Part shown: piece after piece, positions 25,118 through 34,449 of the stretch
How positions within the stretch are numbered: the first letter of the stretch is position 1
Layout: every line of letters starts with the position of its first letter
DNA from: Bacillota bacterium
Lineage (GTDB): Bacteria > Bacillota > Clostridia > Lachnospirales > Lachnospiraceae
Direction of reading: 5' to 3'
DNA length: 64,000 nucleotides
Assembly (NCBI GenBank): GCA_023421505.1
Contig: JAEZTJ010000059.1
Coordinates: 1 to 64,000 of the forward strand
The notes under the pieces: generated by a model
The model's input: the letters and a program-made list of their open reading frames with translations, nothing else
What the model was told of the DNA's origin: nothing
Databases searched by the model: none
Position numbers and translations under genes: made by a program

Positions 25118-25798
25118 CTATTTATATTTAGATATTTTAATTTCGTCAATTATGACTTCCGTTGCAGGTATTCCCCGTTCCTCGTCTGTTTTCTCAACCT
25201 CAGATATTTTATCAATTACCTCGAAACCATCATATACCTGTCCAAATACAGTATTTAACTTATAAAACCAGGGAGCTCCTCCTATTTTACCAAATAACTC
25301 TTTGGCTTTTTTATTAAATTTTATATCATAATTTAGCTCTATCTGCTTTAATACTTCCTTATTATATGTCTGACTGGCTGAAACGATAAAGAATTGGCTC
25401 TTATTTGTATCCGGTCCTACATTAGACATACATAAAGCGCCATGATATGGCTGCAAATAAGGATTAAATTCATCCTTAAAAGCTTCTCCCCATATGCTCT
25501 TTCCCTCATCTTGCATTGCGGAAGAATCACCAGTTTCTAAAATAGAGTCTTTAATAATTCTATAAAAGGTCTGCCCATTATAGAAGCCTTCCTTTGATAA
25601 AGTCACAAAATTTTCTACAGCTTTAGGTGCTGCAGTATCAAAAAGCTTAAAATATATTGATCCATAATCTCTGACAACGATTTCTGCAATCGTATCACCT
25701 ACCATCGGTTTAGCAAGCTGGTTAATTTCTTTTTGACAACCCGAGAAGGCGACCATTCCTATTATTATAACCATTAAAATAATGCATATTTTTTTCAT
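25118..25798 (-). CDS. Lipoprotein cyclophilin-type peptidyl-prolyl isomerase
   Basis: 226 residues. The signal peptide ends at the lipobox cysteine C21 (VAFSGC). The rest is a cyclophilin domain: VENFVTLSKEGFYNGQTFYRII, ALCMSNVGPDTNKSQFFIV and FGQVYDGFEVIDKIS are the family landmarks. Q-F-F-I of the active site is kept, but the usual catalytic Arg-His pair is not clear in this divergent copy (FYRII keeps R). It should work on the outer face of the membrane in folding exported proteins. Monocistronic, with its own terminator. Confidence 0.88.
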   Translation of the reverse strand: MKKICIILMVIIIGMVAFSGCQKEINQLAKPMVGDTIAEIVVRDYGSIYFKLFDTAAPKAVENFVTLSKEGFYNGQTFYRIIKDSILETGDSSAMQDEGKSIWGEAFKDEFNPYLQPYHGALCMSNVGPDTNKSQFFIVSASQTYNKEVLKQIELNYDIKFNKKAKELFGKIGGAPWFYKLNTVFGQVYDGFEVIDKISEVEKTDEERGIPATEVIIDEIKISKYK

Positions 25799-25830
25799 AA
25801 CAAAACCTTCCTGTTTTTATCTATTGTACT

Positions 25831-25922
25831 GTAACGTTACTTAATAGAATCTCTAATACAAAACATATATTGCGCTCTGACATCCCTTATCATTATCACC
25901 TATAGCTCTCTGTTAACGTTAA
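25831..25922. promoter_or_regulatory. Two AACGTT-centred palindromes upstream of uracil-type permease
   Basis: GTAACGTTAC (25831-25840) and TTAACGTTAA (25913-25922) are perfect 10-bp palindromes with the same AACGTT core, about 82 bases centre to centre. Such CG-centred palindromes are typical of LacI/GalR-family operators. They lie in the 508-base gap between the divergent cyclophilin and nucleobase permease genes. Apart from AT-rich sequence nothing else is seen in that gap. Confidence 0.35.
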
Positions 25923-26306
25923 TATAGCAAAGGATTACACATTAGTAAATGTTGCATCTTATAAATAAGTCGATGTATTATCCGAGCTAATTGAATAAAT
26001 TTTATACATCTAATTAATCCACAGATTATTTTATAATCATAATAAGAATACTATTAGAGATATTTATTGTCATTGATAAATCAAGTTTTCCTACCTCAAT
26101 GATTATATCACAATATGTTAACATACTTCCATTAATTATGTAATAAAACCTTATACGAAATTCTATCAAATTTTAGCATTAATTTGGTAGTTTTTTCTAA
26201 TTTAATAAACAATCTATGAAATTTATTATCAATTTTAGACATAATGCACTTTACAAAACAACAAAAATATGTCAAAATAAAAAAAATCCTAGGAGGTAAA
26301 AGTATT

Positions 26307-27686
26307 ATGTCTTCAAATAAGAAGCAACCAGTCGGTTATTTGCCGGATGAACGGCCGCCGATCATCGAATTATTTTTCTATGCATTACAGCAAATTATTG
26401 TAATGTTTCCCGCAACTGTTCTAGTAGCAATTATTACCGGATTTCATGTATCTACAACGATATTTGCCAGTGGTTTGGCAACCCTTTGCTTTATTTTTAT
26501 TACCGGTAAGAAAATACCCTTATATTATGGTTCAAGCTTTTCCTATATTGCAGCAATTGCATCCATAATGACTGAGGAAGCAATTGCCAAAAACGGTCTC
26601 AATACTATGATCTCAACTGCTCAGTTTGGTATTGTAATGTCCGGTTTCGTATCTATCGCTGCAGGACTTATTATTCAACGTGCCGGCAGAAAAGCAATCG
26701 ATAAGATACTCCCTGCTACCGTAACAGGAAGTATTGCAATGATTATCGGTTTATCACTCGCATCAAATGCTATGGGTAATGCGGCAAAAATACCGGACGC
26801 CCTCGAGGCAGCAAAGACCGTTCTTGCACAGAATATGGCTTGGGTTATCTCAATCATTACATTATTTTCAACAATTGTATATTCAGTATATTTGAAGGGC
26901 AAATTAAGTCAGTTGCCTATTCTTTTTGGCCTTGTAACCGGTTATGCAGCTGCTCTCATTATTGGCGCTGTAACAGGTATTCCATTCGTAAACTTTAATA
27001 AAACAGAATTAGAGGGTATCTTCAATCTACCAGAATTTACTCTGCCAAAGCCTAGTCTGGCAGCAATTGCAGCTATTATGCCAATCGCAATTGCAACCAT
27101 TCCAGAATCCACTGCCCATGTATATCAGCTTGATATCTATGTTAATAATTTGGCTAAGAAAACAGGTTCCAAGAAGAAATACAACATAGCTGATAAATTA
27201 GGCTTAAATCTGATCGGTGATGGTATGGGTGATATTATATCAGGCTTTATCGGAGGACCTGCCGGAACAAATTACGGTGAGAATATCAGTACTATGGCAA
27301 TCTCTAAGGTTTTTTCCATACCTGTATTAATTGCAGCTGCAATCATTACAATGATTATCTCCTGCTTCACTCCATTAATTAATATTGTATACTCCATACC
27401 AGATGCAGTTATTGGCGGCTTATCAATTTACTTATTCGGTGTCATCGCTGCACAGGGTATTACGATCATGATGGATCGTAAGGTGGACATGTTCAAATCT
27501 AAGAATCTTGCAGTTATTGCTATCATCCTGATTATTGGACTTGGAGGCAGCTACGGCTTTGAAGGGAATGGTTTAATACCAATGTTCGGTATGAAGTTCC
27601 CCGCACTTGCTACAGCTGCTGTTGTAGGTATCGTATTAAATCTCTTATTGTCTATTGGTGATAAGGATGAGACTCCGGCTGAATAA
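26307..27686 (+). CDS. Uracil/xanthine-type NCS2 nucleobase permease
   Basis: 459 residues. The frame opens 21 codons earlier, but AGGAGG stands upstream of ATG 26307 (MSSNKKQPVGYLPDERP), which fits the family N-terminus. About 12-14 membrane segments. IPESTAHVYQLD holds the conserved acidic residue of segment 8, and GGPAGTNYGENI is the segment-10 motif of UraA-like carriers. Proton-coupled uptake of uracil or a related base is likely; the substrate cannot be fixed from sequence. Monocistronic, followed by a strong terminator. No purine or pyrimidine riboswitch was recognised upstream. Confidence 0.85.
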   Translation: MSSNKKQPVGYLPDERPPIIELFFYALQQIIVMFPATVLVAIITGFHVSTTIFASGLATLCFIFITGKKIPLYYGSSFSYIAAIASIMTEEAIAKNGLNTMISTAQFGIVMSGFVSIAAGLIIQRAGRKAIDKILPATVTGSIAMIIGLSLASNAMGNAAKIPDALEAAKTVLAQNMAWVISIITLFSTIVYSVYLKGKLSQLPILFGLVTGYAAALIIGAVTGIPFVNFNKTELEGIFNLPEFTLPKPSLAAIAAIMPIAIATIPESTAHVYQLDIYVNNLAKKTGSKKKYNIADKLGLNLIGDGMGDIISGFIGGPAGTNYGENISTMAISKVFSIPVLIAAAIITMIISCFTPLINIVYSIPDAVIGGLSIYLFGVIAAQGITIMMDRKVDMFKSKNLAVIAIILIIGLGGSYGFEGNGLIPMFGMKFPALATAAVVGIVLNLLLSIGDKDETPAE

Positions 27687-27726
27687 TACTTTATATACTT
27701 ATTATACAGTAAAATAGAGTATGACA

Positions 27727-27784
27727 AAATATAGATGGGCTATCGCTTAATATCTTCAAATTATGCAATAGCCCATCTATATTT
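27727..27784 (+). terminator. Terminator after NCS2 permease
   Basis: Arms of 17 bases (27727-27743 and 27768-27784) pair perfectly around a 24-base loop, followed by T-rich sequence. The remainder of the 310-base gap to the next gene (to 27996) is AT-rich with no ORF seen. Confidence 0.75.
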
Positions 27785-27996
27785 TTAATTATATTATTCA
27801 TAACTGATTCATCTTAATATTAACCAATGTTACACAATAGCATAATTGATGAAGCATCTTATAATTCTGTAATTCAGTATAAAATCATATCAAATTATGT
27901 GTATGCGTCAGCAATTGAATGCATATTCACTTTATTAATACCCTTGTATCAACAAAATGAAAAACATTAAATTTAAGCATCAATATGAATGCTATA

Positions 27997-29457
27997 TTAT
28001 TTCATCACAGCAAGCACAACAAAATTAGCGATAAATAATAAGGATGCAACCCATATAACAGGACTTACCTCTTTTGCCTTACCCTTTACTAGCTTTATGA
28101 CACAGTAGAAAATAAATCCACCGGCAATACCATATGAGATACTATAACAGAAGGCCATGAAAACAGTAGCGAAAAAAGCAGGGATTGCATCTTCTAACTC
28201 TGTCCAGTTAACATCTTTAAAGGAAGCTAACATCATAATTCCTACTGCGATTAGTGCAGGGGCTGTTGCCTCGGTCGGAACGATACCTATAATCGGAGCA
28301 AGAAACATACTAATTAAAAATAAAATTGCTGTTACTACGGAGGTTAAACCGGTACGACCGCCTGCTTCAATTCCTGCCGCACTTTCTACATAAGTTGTTG
28401 TATTAGAGGTTCCGAGAACAGCACCAATTGAGGTTGCGATGGAGTCTGCAAATAAAGCCTTGTCCATCTTAGACTTAAATCCATTTCCTTCCTGAAGTGC
28501 TCTTTCATCTGCTGAACTAAAAATACCTGTTCTTTTTCCTGTTCCGATAAAAGTACCCAGTGTGTCAAAGGTATCGGATAGACTAAATGCAAATATAGTC
28601 ATAAGTACTAAAGGTATCTTCGAGGTATCTTCAGTAAATAGTGATCCTATGCCCTCCTTACTAAATGCTGCACCAAAGGTTGTTCCTAATTCTCTAAAGG
28701 AATCTCCTAAGCCAGAGGTTGCACCAATCGGGGACAAATCTACAACACCCATAAGAGCACCAACTGCTGTAGTTAAAAATATACTGATAAAAATAGCACC
28801 CTTTATCTTTAAAACTAATAGAATAAATATAATTAAAATACCAATAAATGCAAGTATGACAGGCTTGGTATTAAATTTAACGATTGCCGGAACAACACTG
28901 CTGTCTGATATTACTGTACCGCTATCCAGTACAAGATTATGTCCAGGATCAGAGGTGAATTGTAAAAGGCCCGCATCTTTAATACCAATATATGCAATAA
29001 AAACACCAATACCGCCGCCAATTGCATGCTGCAGGCTTTCCGGTATTGACCGGATAATCATTTTTCGAATCTTGGTTACCGTTATGATTATGTTAATAAT
29101 TCCGCAGATAAATACCATAGCAAGTGCCTGCTGCCAGGTAAATCCTAGTCCAAAGCATACCGTATAAACAAAGAAAGCATTAAGTCCCATGCCCGGTGCC
29201 TGTGCATAAGGTACATTTGCGAATAATCCCATAACCAGTGTACCAATAACTGCAGCTATGATTGTTGCTAAAAATACTGCACCATAAGGCACCAGCTCAA
29301 ATAATACATCTCCTGTTTTCGGATCTAATGACCTTTGTGATAACATTTGCGGATTTACAAAGATAATATATGCCATAGCAAAAAAAGTAGTAATACCGGC
29401 AATTATCTCTGTAGATACTGTTGTCCCATGTTCCTTGAGCCTAAAAAACTTCTCCAT
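27997..29457 (-). CDS. AzgA/PbuG-type purine permease
   Basis: 486 residues from ATG 29457 (MEKFFRLKEHG), where GGAGG with 6-base spacing marks the start; the frame opens 20 codons earlier without a site. FFAMAYIIFVNPQML, APGMGLNAFF and GTSNTTTYVESAAGIEAGGRTG are landmarks of the AzgA/PbuG/GhxP branch. These proton symporters import guanine, hypoxanthine or adenine. About 12-13 membrane segments. It stands convergent to the other nucleobase permease, about 310 bases away, making a small salvage-uptake pair. No G-box riboswitch was recognised upstream. Confidence 0.87.
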   Translation of the reverse strand: MEKFFRLKEHGTTVSTEIIAGITTFFAMAYIIFVNPQMLSQRSLDPKTGDVLFELVPYGAVFLATIIAAVIGTLVMGLFANVPYAQAPGMGLNAFFVYTVCFGLGFTWQQALAMVFICGIINIIITVTKIRKMIIRSIPESLQHAIGGGIGVFIAYIGIKDAGLLQFTSDPGHNLVLDSGTVISDSSVVPAIVKFNTKPVILAFIGILIIFILLVLKIKGAIFISIFLTTAVGALMGVVDLSPIGATSGLGDSFRELGTTFGAAFSKEGIGSLFTEDTSKIPLVLMTIFAFSLSDTFDTLGTFIGTGKRTGIFSSADERALQEGNGFKSKMDKALFADSIATSIGAVLGTSNTTTYVESAAGIEAGGRTGLTSVVTAILFLISMFLAPIIGIVPTEATAPALIAVGIMMLASFKDVNWTELEDAIPAFFATVFMAFCYSISYGIAGGFIFYCVIKLVKGKAKEVSPVIWVASLLFIANFVVLAVMK

Positions 29458-29570
29458 AAAATTCCTCCATTCTGTCACATACCCACGCATTGAATTTTTT
29501 ATAATAAGAGCCGTCATTTATCATGCTTCTCTTAGAATACATAAAAGTTTTTTACCCTAATATAATATAT

Positions 29571-29591
29571 TTGCCCCTCGAATTAGTTTGT
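29571..29591. repeat. Fragment of family R1 repeat
   Basis: CCTCGAATTAGTTTGT matches the conserved block CCTTTGAATTAGTTTGT of the hairpin trains at 20.6 and 36.5 kb, in the same orientation and again upstream of a minus-strand gene. No hairpin train follows, so it is a remnant or a solo module. Confidence 0.5.
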
Positions 29592-29644
29592 AGCAAGTGT
29601 GTTTGTTTTCCAATTCTATCTATACTTACATGCAAACAATAGTT

Positions 29645-29702
29645 GGAGGCTGTCCTCATTGATGCCTGCAAGCAAATTGCAGGTTTTTGAAGGATAGCCT
29701 CC
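29645..29702. terminator. Branched hairpin after EF-G-like gene
   Basis: Arms GGAGGCTGTCCT (29645-29656) and AGGATAGCCTCC (29691-29702) pair with one mismatch around an inner CCTGCAA/TTGCAGG stem. It lies just after the stop of the EF-G-like gene. The T-run on the minus strand is weak, so termination is likely but not certain. Confidence 0.5.
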
Positions 29703-29776
29703 TATTATTATTTGTAAAATTAGTATAAATTAGTCCTTATTCATTATATTACTATAAAACAAAGAAAATATCAATA

Positions 29777-31864
29777 CTATGCTTCTGTCTCCTCTTCCTT
29801 TGCATTTTCCTCGATTACTTTTTGCTGCACATCGGATGGTGCCTGCTCATATCTAGTGAATTCATAGGAAAACTCGCCACTGCCACCCGTCATAGAACGA
29901 AGATCAGTTGAATAACCATATAATTCTGACATTGGAATATCTGCTACAATCTCCTGCTTTCCGGCTGCTACCGGATTCATACCAAGAACTCTCCCTCGAC
30001 GCTTATTCAAATCTCCCATAATATCACCGGTAAATTTATCAGGAACAAGAACCTTAAGAGAAGCAATCGGCTCTAAAAGAACCGGAGAGGCTTCCATAAA
30101 GCCCTGCTTGAAAGCCTGGATGGTTGCCATCTTAAAAGCCATCTCAGAAGAGTCTACCGGATGATAAGAACCATCCACTAAGGTTGCCTTTAAGCCTACA
30201 ACAGGATAACCTGCAACCGGCCCCTTTATTACGCACTCAGCAACTCCTTTTTCAACCGCCGGGAAATAATTCTTAGGAACAGCTCCACCAAATATCTTTT
30301 CTTCAAAGATATAAGCCTTCTCCATATCACCTGAGGGTTCGAACTCAATATGAACATCTCCATACTGACCATGTCCGCCCGATTGTTTTTTATATTTTCC
30401 CTGAATTCTTACCTTTTTACGGAGGGTCTCACGGAAAGGAACTCTGGGTTTCATAACCTCAATCTCAACTTTATATTTACTTAACAGCTTACTTACCGCA
30501 ACCTCCAGCTGCTGGTCACCAATGCCATATAACAGGGTTTGCCTGTTTTCCTTATCATTTACCAGCTTCAAAGTCAAATCCTCATCCATCAGCTTAGCAA
30601 GAGCCTGGGAAACCTTATCATCATCGCCCTTATTCTTGGTTTTAAAGCGCTGATAGGTATAGGGTGTAGCAACTGTGATACGATCATATATAATTGGAGC
30701 TGCCTTCGTCGAAAGAGTATCACCTGTTACAGTATCACTTAACTTACCGAGAGCACCGATATCTCCTGCGTGAAGCTCAGTAACCTCAAGCTGCTCCTTT
30801 CCTCTCAGTACATAGAGGCGGTTGACTTTCTCCTCTGTGTCCTTGTCCGCATTAAATATAGCAGAATCTGATTTTATCACACCGGAGCAAACCTTAAATA
30901 ATGAGAATTTACCGATGAACGGGTCTGCTATTGTCTTAAATACTCTTGCAGAAAGTACCTTCTTCTCGTCATAATCAGCAGCAAATACTTCTCCTGTTTT
31001 GACATTCTTGCCACTGATTTTTTTCTTCGTCGGATCAGGGAAATATTTATCAATCGCCTGCAGAAGCATTGTTGTACCCTGCGCATTAACACCGGAACCC
31101 ATCATAACCGGAACAACTGAACCATCTATTACATTATTTCGAAGTGCCATAGAAATTTCTTCCTGGGTGAACTCCTCACCTGCAAAGTATTTCTCCATTA
31201 ATTCTTCGCTTGTTTCGGCTACAGCATCAAGCAAGGTCTCTCTGGACTTCGAAAGATTTTCCTGACAATAATCGGGGATTTCACATTCTTCATAATTACT
31301 GGCTGTTGTAAATCTTCTGCCAGCCATCTTAACGACATTGACGAAACCGACAAACTTCTCATTCTCCCTGATCGGAATATGAAATGGTGCTATTTTCTTA
31401 CCATAAAGCTCAGTAAGCTTTTCCACAACTTCTCGAAAACTTGCATTATCATCATCCATATCTGTTACAAAAAATATCCTGGGTAAACTGTATTTCTCAC
31501 AAAAATCCCATGCCTTCATTGTACCCACTTCTACTCCAGCCTTTGCAGAAACTACAATGACTGCTGCATCTGCTGCTGTTAAAGCTTCCTCTACCTCACC
31601 AACAAAGTCAAAATAACCGGGTGTATCTAAGAAGTTAATCTTGATGTCTTCAAAGAGTATAGGCACTACCGTTGTACTGATGGAGAACAATCTCTTCTGT
31701 TCTTCTTTATCATAATCACTGATCGTATTTCCCTCTTCCACTTTTCCCTGACGCTTGAGTATCCCAGTTGTGTACGCTATGGCTTCGACTAAAGTAGTCT
31801 TGCCACAGCCACCGTGGCCCAACAAAACAACATTGCGAATCTTTTCCGAAGTGTAAACATTCAT
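29777..31864 (-). CDS. EF-G-2-like translation-factor GTPase with broken G4 motif
   Basis: 695 residues, usual EF-G length and domain order. G1 is GHGGCGKTT (residues about 16-24) and G3 is DTPGY. The G2 region lacks the RGIT signature (KEEQKRLFSISTTV), as in the EF-G-2 paralogues. In place of the G4 N/TKxD there is TDMDD (VTDMDDDNASF), so the lysine that helps read guanine is missing. Domains III-V follow, with RVPFRETLRKKVRIQGKYKKQSGGHGQYGDV and the domain V end intact. EF-G-2 proteins are ribosome-associated GTPases of unclear role. It is divergent from the aro operon and stands alone, not in a str operon. Confidence 0.85.
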   Translation of the reverse strand: MNVYTSEKIRNVVLLGHGGCGKTTLVEAIAYTTGILKRQGKVEEGNTISDYDKEEQKRLFSISTTVVPILFEDIKINFLDTPGYFDFVGEVEEALTAADAAVIVVSAKAGVEVGTMKAWDFCEKYSLPRIFFVTDMDDDNASFREVVEKLTELYGKKIAPFHIPIRENEKFVGFVNVVKMAGRRFTTASNYEECEIPDYCQENLSKSRETLLDAVAETSEELMEKYFAGEEFTQEEISMALRNNVIDGSVVPVMMGSGVNAQGTTMLLQAIDKYFPDPTKKKISGKNVKTGEVFAADYDEKKVLSARVFKTIADPFIGKFSLFKVCSGVIKSDSAIFNADKDTEEKVNRLYVLRGKEQLEVTELHAGDIGALGKLSDTVTGDTLSTKAAPIIYDRITVATPYTYQRFKTKNKGDDDKVSQALAKLMDEDLTLKLVNDKENRQTLLYGIGDQQLEVAVSKLLSKYKVEIEVMKPRVPFRETLRKKVRIQGKYKKQSGGHGQYGDVHIEFEPSGDMEKAYIFEEKIFGGAVPKNYFPAVEKGVAECVIKGPVAGYPVVGLKATLVDGSYHPVDSSEMAFKMATIQAFKQGFMEASPVLLEPIASLKVLVPDKFTGDIMGDLNKRRGRVLGMNPVAAGKQEIVADIPMSELYGYSTDLRSMTGGSGEFSYEFTRYEQAPSDVQQKVIEENAKEEETEA

Positions 31865-32085
31865 ATGATTTCCTCCAATACGCTTTTAGTAAGTAGGTAG
31901 GGTATGGGGCCGTTGCACTATATCAGTTTACCAAATATTAAGTTTTTGCAGCATCCCCTGGCATAAAAATACATAATAACCCATAGATACTTCTTAGTAT
32001 ATTTTACTAGAGCTGAATAACTTTTACAATAGTTTTATGCAATTATTAACAAACTTATTCAAGGTCTTAGCAGGGATATTTCCAG

Positions 32086-32125
32086 GCTTTAAAGCGTTAC
32101 GCTTTAAACCGTAACGCTTTAAAGC
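32086..32125. promoter_or_regulatory. Perfect 16-bp inverted repeat upstream of aro promoter
   Basis: GCTTTAAAGCGTTACG (32086-32101) and CGTAACGCTTTAAAGC (32110-32125) are perfectly complementary with an 8-base loop. The right arm ends 9 bases before the -35 of the aro promoter. No T-run follows on the plus strand, and upstream lies the start, not the end, of the EF-G-like gene. An operator is therefore more likely than a terminator. The CTTTAAAG and GTAACGC submotifs are repeated within the arms and loop. Confidence 0.55.
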
Positions 32126-32134
32126 AATAGAGTA

Positions 32135-32163
32135 TTGACATTGATTGCTATACAGAGTATAAT
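32135..32163 (+). promoter_or_regulatory. Consensus sigma-A promoter of aroF-tyrA-aroA
   Basis: TTGACA (32135-32140), 17 bases, TATAAT (32158-32163): both hexamers and spacing are exact consensus. Transcription would start near 32170, about 40 bases before the aroF ATG, leaving no room for a T-box. Confidence 0.85.
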
Positions 32164-32209
32164 GGCAAAACAAGTAAGGGAAAAGTAGTTAACGAAAGGG
32201 AGAATAAGC

Positions 32210-33223
32210 ATGATTATTGTAATGAAGCCTCTGGCTAAGCCGGAAGCAATAGAGAAGATCAAGCATTTAATTGAAGAAAAAGGATTGGATGCACACATTT
32301 CAGCCGGTAAGGAAGTTACCATTATCGGTGTAGTTGGTGACAAATCAAAGCTTCAGGATCAGAATTTAGAGATTTTTGAGGATGTAGATAAAATTGTATC
32401 TGTGACGGAGAGCTATAAGTTAGCCAATAAAAAGTTCCATCCTGAGCCCTCTAAAGTAAAGGTGGGTAATGTAGTCATCGGAGGAGACACTCTTGTCATA
32501 ATGTCCGGCCCCTGTGCTGTAGAGAGCAAGGAGCAGCTTCTAGCAACCGCACATGCTATCAAGAAAGCCGGTGCCCAGATACTCAGAGGCGGAGCATATA
32601 AGCCGAGAACCTCACCCTACGCTTTTCAGGGTCTGGAGGAAGAAGGCTTACAGTATATGAAGGAAGCCAGAGAGGAGACAGGACTACCGGTAATCTGCGA
32701 GGTAACCAGCCTAAATGCAATTGAAGCTGCAGTAAAATATGTAGATATGCTTCAAATCGGGGCAAGAAACATGCAGAATTTCTATCTTCTTAAGGAAGCA
32801 GGCAAATCAGGGCTCCCTGTGCTTTTAAAAAGGGGTCTTTCTGCTACGATAGATGAATGGTTAAATGCCTCAGAATATATTATTGCAGAAGGTAACCCTA
32901 ATGTTGTATTATGTGAAAGAGGTATCCGAACCTTTGAGACGGCAACCAGAAATACCTTGGATATCAGTGCAGTACCAGTTATTAAGGAAAAAAGCCATTT
33001 ACCGATTATAGTAGATCCCAGCCATGCAACCGGTGTAAGAGCCTATGTAAAACCGCTTTCTATGAGTGCTGTTGCTGTTGGCGCTGATGGACTTATGATA
33101 GAAACGCATCCAAACCCATCACTGGCATTATCCGACGGCCCGCAGTCCTTAACCTTTGATCAGTTTGAGGAGCTGACTAAGAATTTAAGACCTTTAGCAG
33201 CATTGATGGGAAGAAAAATATAA
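32210..33223 (+). CDS. aroF: DAHP synthase (3-deoxy-7-phosphoheptulonate synthase)
   Basis: 337 residues; GGGAGA precedes the ATG. Residues 1-70 form a small ferredoxin/ACT-like regulatory domain (MIIVMKPLAKPEAIEKIKHL). The catalytic barrel follows with MSGPCAVESKEQLL, LRGGAYKPRTSPYAFQGL, LQIGARNMQNF, LLKRG, CERGIRTFE and VDPSHATGVR, the signature of the TM0343-type DAHP/KDO8P synthase family. It joins phosphoenolpyruvate and erythrose 4-phosphate, the first step to aromatic amino acids. First gene of an aroF-tyrA-aroA operon. The N-terminal domain is the known site of Tyr/Phe feedback in this class. Confidence 0.92.
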   Translation: MIIVMKPLAKPEAIEKIKHLIEEKGLDAHISAGKEVTIIGVVGDKSKLQDQNLEIFEDVDKIVSVTESYKLANKKFHPEPSKVKVGNVVIGGDTLVIMSGPCAVESKEQLLATAHAIKKAGAQILRGGAYKPRTSPYAFQGLEEEGLQYMKEAREETGLPVICEVTSLNAIEAAVKYVDMLQIGARNMQNFYLLKEAGKSGLPVLLKRGLSATIDEWLNASEYIIAEGNPNVVLCERGIRTFETATRNTLDISAVPVIKEKSHLPIIVDPSHATGVRAYVKPLSMSAVAVGADGLMIETHPNPSLALSDGPQSLTFDQFEELTKNLRPLAALMGRKI

Positions 33224-33283
33224 TTAATTTATCATATGATACAGGATACTATATTTTATTTAACGATACCTAAGGAGGCATTC

Positions 33284-34420
33284 ATGAACGATTTAGAGAG
33301 TGATTTTAAGAGCGATTTTAAGATTGGTTTTATAGGATTTGGTTTAATCGGTGGCTCAATAGCCCGTGCTTTAAGGAAAATAAATAAGGATTATTCTCTT
33401 TTTGCTTACGATTATCACAAGGATAAACCAAGTACCGATCTACAAGCTGCTCTTTCGGATGGAGTATTAAACTCTGTAACAACCTCTCTGGAAGAATACT
33501 TTCCTGACTGCGATCTTTTATTTTTATGTGCTCCGGTAATATCGAATATAAACTATCTAAGGCAATTAAAACCTATCCTGAAAGCAAGCTGTATCTTAAC
33601 CGATGTAGGCAGCGTGAAAGGTGATATTCATACTGCTATTGAGGAACTGGGAATGAATGCTCAGTTTATCGGCGGTCATCCAATGACCGGCTCTGAAAAG
33701 ACAGGATATTTAAATTCCTATGCGCTTTTACTGGAAAATGCTTATTATATCTTGACACCAACAAAAGAAGCACCAGAGTCTATGCTTCATTTACTATATG
33801 GATTGGTCGAGAAGATGGGTTCCATACCAATTGTACTTGATCCCTATGAGCATGATAAAATAACAGCTGCGATCAGTCATGTGCCTCATATCATAGCTGC
33901 CCAGTTAGTTAATCTGGTGAAGGAAGCTGATGATGAAGCTGAGAAAATGAGGGCACTCGCAGCAGGAGGCTTCAAGGATATTACGCGAATTGCATCCTCC
34001 TCTCCTATCATGTGGCAGAATATCTGTCTAACCAACGCAAAAGATATCAAACAATTATTAGACCGCTATATCATAACCCTTAAGGAGGTTTCTGAAGCAT
34101 TAGATAAACAAGATGGTACTTATCTATATCAGATGTTTGATACAGCAGGGGAATACCGAAGCGCAATACCGAATAAATCTATCGGACTCATGAAAAAACT
34201 TTTTGAAATATACCTGGATATTATGGACGAGGCAGGAGCGATTGCCACCATAGCAACTCTTTTAGCAAGTAATCAGATCAGTATTAAAAATATCGGTATA
34301 ATTCATAATCGCGAATTTGAAGAAGGCGTACTTCGTATCGAATTCTATGACGAGCCTGCACAGTTCAAAGCAAATACCCTGCTCACCAGATATAACTATA
34401 AAATCTATGAGAGAAAATAA
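33284..34420 (+). CDS. tyrA: Prephenate dehydrogenase
   Basis: 378 residues from ATG 33284 (MNDLESDFKS), which has AAGGAGG with 5-base spacing; the frame opens 16 codons earlier inside the gap. NAD-binding motif GFGLIGGSIARAL, then DVGSVKGDI and the catalytic region FIGGHPMTGSEKTGY, with HVPHIIAAQLV in the helical domain. The C-terminal 75 residues (IATIATLLASNQISIKNIGI) form an ACT domain for tyrosine feedback. Converts prephenate to 4-hydroxyphenylpyruvate. Second gene of the aromatic operon, 60 bases after aroF. Confidence 0.92.
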   Translation: MNDLESDFKSDFKIGFIGFGLIGGSIARALRKINKDYSLFAYDYHKDKPSTDLQAALSDGVLNSVTTSLEEYFPDCDLLFLCAPVISNINYLRQLKPILKASCILTDVGSVKGDIHTAIEELGMNAQFIGGHPMTGSEKTGYLNSYALLLENAYYILTPTKEAPESMLHLLYGLVEKMGSIPIVLDPYEHDKITAAISHVPHIIAAQLVNLVKEADDEAEKMRALAAGGFKDITRIASSSPIMWQNICLTNAKDIKQLLDRYIITLKEVSEALDKQDGTYLYQMFDTAGEYRSAIPNKSIGLMKKLFEIYLDIMDEAGAIATIATLLASNQISIKNIGIIHNREFEEGVLRIEFYDEPAQFKANTLLTRYNYKIYERK

Positions 34421-34449
34421 AAATCTACATAAGTCAGGAGAATGCATCT

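Noticed and set aside
28562..29167. 201-codon plus-strand ORF opposite the AzgA-type permease
   Set aside because: Antisense shadow of a membrane protein gene; no ribosome binding site.
29458..29776. Purine riboswitch upstream of the AzgA-type permease
   Set aside because: None of the conserved loop and junction sequences of the purine riboswitch was found on the minus strand.
31865..32134. T-box upstream of the aro operon
   Set aside because: No GGTGGTACCGCG-type core, and the consensus promoter lies only about 45 bases before the aroF ATG.
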